DNA from: an uncultured Bacteroidia bacterium
GTDB lineage: Bacteria > Bacteroidota > Bacteroidia > SpSt-205
Length of the DNA stretch: 7,636 nt
Assembly (NCBI GenBank): GCA_937995505.1
Contig: CALKJV010000038.1
Span: forward strand, 1-7,636
Direction: 5' to 3'
Part shown: positions 4,565 to 7,636 of the stretch, piece after piece
Position numbering within the stretch: position 1 is the stretch's first letter
Layout: the number at the start of each line of letters is the position of its first letter
The notes under the pieces: generated by a model
Databases searched by the model: none
Seen by the model: only the letters and a program-made list of their open reading frames with translations
What the model was told of the DNA's origin: nothing
Position numbers and translations under genes: made by a program

Positions 4565-6673
4565 ATGGCAGATGCCGACATTTGGCAGACGCCCCTCGCT
4601 TACCTCAAAGGCGTGGGACCCCGACGCGCCGAGGTTCTCCAATCCGAGTTTGGCCTGTACACCTATGCCGACCTCTTAGAACACTTTCCCCGCAAGTACT
4701 TAGATTATAGCCAAGTCACGCCCCTTTCGCAGGCTAAACCCGACCAGGAGGGAGTTTTTCGAGGGCGATTAGGCTCCTTTCAAGTGCGTCCCCTGTCCGG
4801 CGGCAAACGCACCGTGCTGCTCACTACCCTCTATGACGGTACCGCCTGGATGGAGCTCGTATGGTATCAAGGCTGGGAATGGGTTCGCCAAAAGTTCAGC
4901 ACCGGACAAGAGGTCTTAGCCATCGGTCGCCCTGTCTATAAGAAGCGCCCGCCCTTGCAGCTAGCCCACCCAGAGCTCATCCCCGTCGGCAATCAACAGC
5001 CCATAGAAAAACTTCTCCGCGTTTACCCTGTTTACCCTTCTACGGAAAAACTACGCCAACTCCAGCTAGACAACAAACGCTTCCGCATGCTTTTTGAAGA
5101 GCTCTATCGTCTGACCCACTTTTCACGCGAGGACCCTATCCCCGCCCACATTCGTGAAACTCACCAACTTTTACCACTCAATCACGCCCTCAAAGCTATT
5201 CACCTTCCCACCGACGTCGAGGAAACTGAAAGAGCCAGGTACCGCTTCAAGTTTCAAGAGTTTTTTCTCTTGCAGGTGCTGCTTATCCGCCGAAAGTACT
5301 TTCTCAAGACGCAATACACAGCACCGGCCTTTACACAGGCGGGGCCCTTAGTAAAAGAGTTTTACGAAAAGTACCTTCCCTTCCCTCTCACGGAAGCGCA
5401 GAAGCGAGTCATAAAAGAAATTCGCCGGGACCTCGCGCTCTCTACCCCCATGAACCGCCTCATCCAAGGGGACGTAGGGAGTGGAAAAACGATTGTAGCG
5501 CTATTTGCGGCGCTGATTGCTATCGGCAATGGCTATCAAGTGGCCCTCATGGCCCCCACTGAGGTGCTGGCCGAGCAGCACGCCCGATCCTTCCGAAAGT
5601 GGCTCTCTCCATTGGGAATCGGCGTGGGCCTTCTTTTGGGCAGTACGCCCCCCAAACAAAAACGCCGCATCCTCGATCAGCTCCGAAGCGGTGAGCTTCC
5701 TTGTGTAGTGGGAACCCATGCGCTTTTTCAAAAGAATGTACACTACGCCCGCTTGGGCCTAACCCTTATTGATGAGCAGCATAAGTTTGGCGTGAAGCAG
5801 CGCGCCAGCTTATGGGAAAAAGCTCATCCGTATCGGCCGCATAATCTCCTTCTCACTGCTACACCTATTCCCCGCACCTTAGCGCTGTCGGTGTATGGCG
5901 ATGTAGATGTGTCTATTATTGACGAGCTGCCCCCAGGCCGCCAGCCCATCAAAACCCTCGTCCGCACCGAAGCCCAACGAAAAGAAGTATGGAACCTCCT
6001 GCGAGCCGAATTAGAAAAAGGCCGCCAAGCCTATATCATCTACCCCCTCGTAGAAGAGTCCGAAAAAACCGACCTCAAAGCCGTAGAAGAGGGATACGAA
6101 GTGATTCAGCAGACCTTTCCGCAGTATAGCGTAGGCATGGTACATGGGCGCATGAGCAGTGAACGCAAAGAGCTGGCCATGCAGCGCTTCAAACTCGGGC
6201 AGGACCAGATTCTCGTCAGTACCACCGTCGTAGAGGTCGGCGTAGATGTACCTAATGCCACGGTACTGATTGTAGAACATGCGGACCGGTTTGGGTTATC
6301 GCAGCTACATCAGCTGCGCGGGCGAGTAGGGCGCGGGCAGTACGCTTCCTACGCTATCTTCATGGCCCCCAATAATCCCTCCGATACCGCCATGCAGCGA
6401 CTCCGTGCCTTAGTGGAGTATCAAGATGGGTTTCGTATCTCGGAGATTGACCTGAAGCTGCGGGGGCCAGGAGACTTCCTGGGCACGAAGCAAAGCGGCT
6501 TGCCTGAATTTAAGATGGCTGATATCGTGGAGGACCAAGCTATTTTGCGTCAAGCCCGCCAGGCCGCTGAAGACCTCGTAAGTCAAGACCCCACCCTCCA
6601 AACCTACCCAGCGCTTTTGCATTACCTACAGGCCTATGCGCAGAAGCACAGCCTGGAGCTTTTTACGGCTTAG
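4565..6673 (+). CDS. recG: ATP-dependent DNA helicase RecG
   Basis: RecG is a cytoplasmic SF2 branch-migration helicase that regresses stalled replication forks and processes Holliday junctions and R-loops. From the ATG at 4565 the protein has 702 residues, the usual family length. The N-terminus has the LKGVGPRRAEVL helix-hairpin-helix-like segment and the LLEHFPRKYLDYS motif. A wedge/OB domain follows (about residues 60-140, FRGRL to AIGRP). The helicase core shows Walker A GDVGSGKT (302-309), motif Ia APTEVLAEQH, VVGTHALFQ, the DEQH box (403-406, followed by KFGV where many RecG have RFGV), TATPIPRT (431-438), STTVVEVGVDVP, and motif VI QLRGRVGRG (583-591). LRGPGDFLGTKQSGLPEF follows in the C-terminal RecG-specific region. 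All key residues are present. A TTG at 4487 would lengthen the protein inside the upstream gene and is unlikely. The start lies one base after the upstream TAG with no clear ribosome-binding site, suggesting translational coupling. The stop overlaps that of the convergent AsmA-like gene. Confidence 0.98.
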   Translation: MADADIWQTPLAYLKGVGPRRAEVLQSEFGLYTYADLLEHFPRKYLDYSQVTPLSQAKPDQEGVFRGRLGSFQVRPLSGGKRTVLLTTLYDGTAWMELVWYQGWEWVRQKFSTGQEVLAIGRPVYKKRPPLQLAHPELIPVGNQQPIEKLLRVYPVYPSTEKLRQLQLDNKRFRMLFEELYRLTHFSREDPIPAHIRETHQLLPLNHALKAIHLPTDVEETERARYRFKFQEFFLLQVLLIRRKYFLKTQYTAPAFTQAGPLVKEFYEKYLPFPLTEAQKRVIKEIRRDLALSTPMNRLIQGDVGSGKTIVALFAALIAIGNGYQVALMAPTEVLAEQHARSFRKWLSPLGIGVGLLLGSTPPKQKRRILDQLRSGELPCVVGTHALFQKNVHYARLGLTLIDEQHKFGVKQRASLWEKAHPYRPHNLLLTATPIPRTLALSVYGDVDVSIIDELPPGRQPIKTLVRTEAQRKEVWNLLRAELEKGRQAYIIYPLVEESEKTDLKAVEEGYEVIQQTFPQYSVGMVHGRMSSERKELAMQRFKLGQDQILVSTTVVEVGVDVPNATVLIVEHADRFGLSQLHQLRGRVGRGQYASYAIFMAPNNPSDTAMQRLRALVEYQDGFRISEIDLKLRGPGDFLGTKQSGLPEFKMADIVEDQAILRQARQAAEDLVSQDPTLQTYPALLHYLQAYAQKHSLELFTA

Positions 6674-7636
6674 TTTTCTTCTATGGGCAGCTCTCGGGCG
6701 CGGCGCTTAGAGCGCGTGGCGGGTTTGGGCTTGGAGGGAGCTGCTGCCCCCTTAGAGGTAGAGCCGGCGGGCTTCCACCGAAAGTTCGGCGCCTCAGCCG
6801 TACCGCTAACCTGTATCGCCAACCGCATCCTTTCGCCCTCCACCTCCTCTACCCACTCCTGTACTCGCGTCATGCTTTTATCCAGAAGCACTCGGGGCAC
6901 CTCTACCAGTAGATCATACCGCAGCTCTCCCCGTAGAGTATGACTCCCAGCGATGCGCATCCGCCAGCGATTCGCCTGAAGCCAAGTCGTATCCAAGCGT
7001 ACCACTCCCTCCGCTACTTGTATACGGGCTTCCACCGAACCTACTTCTATCCGCCGAAAGTCCGTCAGCGGAATGAGGGAGAATAGGTTATAGGTGTAGG
7101 GGCTCTCTAAGACTACAAAGTTTCGCAAGCGGAGAGCCAGCTCCCCTGTGAGATCCGCCCAAGCGAGCCGACCGCTCCGCAGCGGTAAGTAGGCTTGAAA
7201 GCTACCGTTAGCTTCCCCTTGAAGGTGCTTAAGTAGCGGGAAAAGGGTATCTAATTCGGGCCACTCTGTAGCGAGCCGCTGCAGCTGGAGGGCTTGCACT
7301 TGCCCTTGTACCCACCAGGTGCCTTGTTCAAGCGTACCTCTACCCGATACTCGCCCTTCTAGACGGCCCCCAGCCACGCCCTCCAGGTTGTGAAGGTTTA
7401 GCCGAAGGCTATCCCCTTCCCAAAAAACTATGCCTCGGAGTGCGCCTAGCCGCCGCCCTTGCCATTCTACCGTATCTATCGCGACCTCTACTGCCCCCGC
7501 TTGGATAGGAGGAAGGGAAGCGCGGTCAGAGGAGCCTCCTCCGCTTGTGTATCGCAGGGCTGGGAGTCGGAGCTTACCCCGCAACCGCATCGGCGCAGCA
7601 GTAGAGTCCCACAAGCACTGGTAGTGCTCCACTGCC
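6670..7636 (-). CDS. AsmA-like C-terminal region protein (5' partial)
   Basis: The frame stays open to the right edge of the window, so the N-terminus, normally a membrane anchor, is missing; about 321 residues are visible. AsmA-family proteins are envelope proteins related to TamB and bridge-like lipid-transfer proteins, and are implicated in outer-membrane homeostasis. The segment from NFVVLESPYTYNLFSLIP through FRRIEVGSVEARIQVAEGVV, the strand pattern RWRMRIAGSHTLRGELRYDLLVEV and the closing AIQVSGTAEAPNFRWK match the AsmA C-terminal layout of Bacteroidota as I know it. The rest is short amphipathic beta-strands (EGDSLRLNLHNLEGVAGGRLEG). The last 35 or so residues are a Lys/Arg/Ser/Pro-rich, probably disordered tail (SKPKPATRSKRRARELP). 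The GTG at 7630-7632 is internal and not a start, because the frame continues upstream with Gln. The TAA stop occupies 6670-6672 and shares bases with the recG TAG. Confidence 0.85.
   Translation of the reverse strand, partial: AVEHYQCLWDSTAAPMRLRGKLRLPALRYTSGGGSSDRASLPPIQAGAVEVAIDTVEWQGRRLGALRGIVFWEGDSLRLNLHNLEGVAGGRLEGRVSGRGTLEQGTWWVQGQVQALQLQRLATEWPELDTLFPLLKHLQGEANGSFQAYLPLRSGRLAWADLTGELALRLRNFVVLESPYTYNLFSLIPLTDFRRIEVGSVEARIQVAEGVVRLDTTWLQANRWRMRIAGSHTLRGELRYDLLVEVPRVLLDKSMTRVQEWVEEVEGERMRLAIQVSGTAEAPNFRWKPAGSTSKGAAAPSKPKPATRSKRRARELPIEEN

Noticed and set aside
7630..7632. GTG at 7632 as the start of the AsmA-like gene
   Set aside because: The frame continues upstream to the window edge, and the visible part corresponds only to the C-terminal region of the family.

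Overview
The window looks like chromosomal DNA of a fairly GC-rich member of the Bacteroidota (or a close relative in the FCB group). Three things suggest this. The large secreted protein ends in a type IX secretion (Por) C-terminal sorting domain and carries Ig-like modules with the 'LGPD..LC' start common in gliding or surface proteins of that phylum. The rRNA-methyltransferase-like gene belongs to the short RsmI-like branch I associate with Bacteroidota. The only good promoter match is of the Bacteroidetes -33/-7 type (TTG / TAnnTTTG), and no strong Shine-Dalgarno sequence precedes the genes on the + strand. Genus cannot be judged from this.

Layout, left to right: (1) 1-420, + strand, the C-terminal ATPase half of a sensor histidine kinase whose N-terminus lies outside the window. 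(2) 356-1045, - strand, an RsmI-like SAM-dependent methyltransferase that overlaps the kinase gene tail to tail by 65 bp. (3) A 47-bp divergent gap holding a promoter whose -7 box ends 4 bp before the next ATG, suggesting a leaderless mRNA. (4) 1093-4563, + strand, a 1156-residue exported protein: signal peptide, pectin-lyase-like beta-helix start, two long glycine-rich collagen-like arms, about seven Ig-like/PKD modules and a T9SS sorting domain. (5) 4565-6673, + strand, full-length RecG helicase starting one base after that gene's stop. (6) 6670-7636, - strand, the C-terminal part of an AsmA-like envelope protein, convergent with recG and sharing stop-codon bases with it.

Coding density is extreme: no intergenic stretch exceeds 50 bp, and both convergent pairs overlap, leaving no room for ordinary terminators between them. 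The genes do not form one pathway. recG (replication fork rescue and recombination) and the methyltransferase (probably rRNA modification) are housekeeping genes, the kinase is regulatory, the AsmA-like protein belongs to the envelope, and the giant surface protein is the accessory element. That protein is the most interesting object here, mainly for its glycine-rich arms. They seem to emerge from equivalent beta-helix turns and carry clustered cysteines and perfect short tandem repeats. I see no RNA genes, CRISPR array, insertion sequence or phage element.
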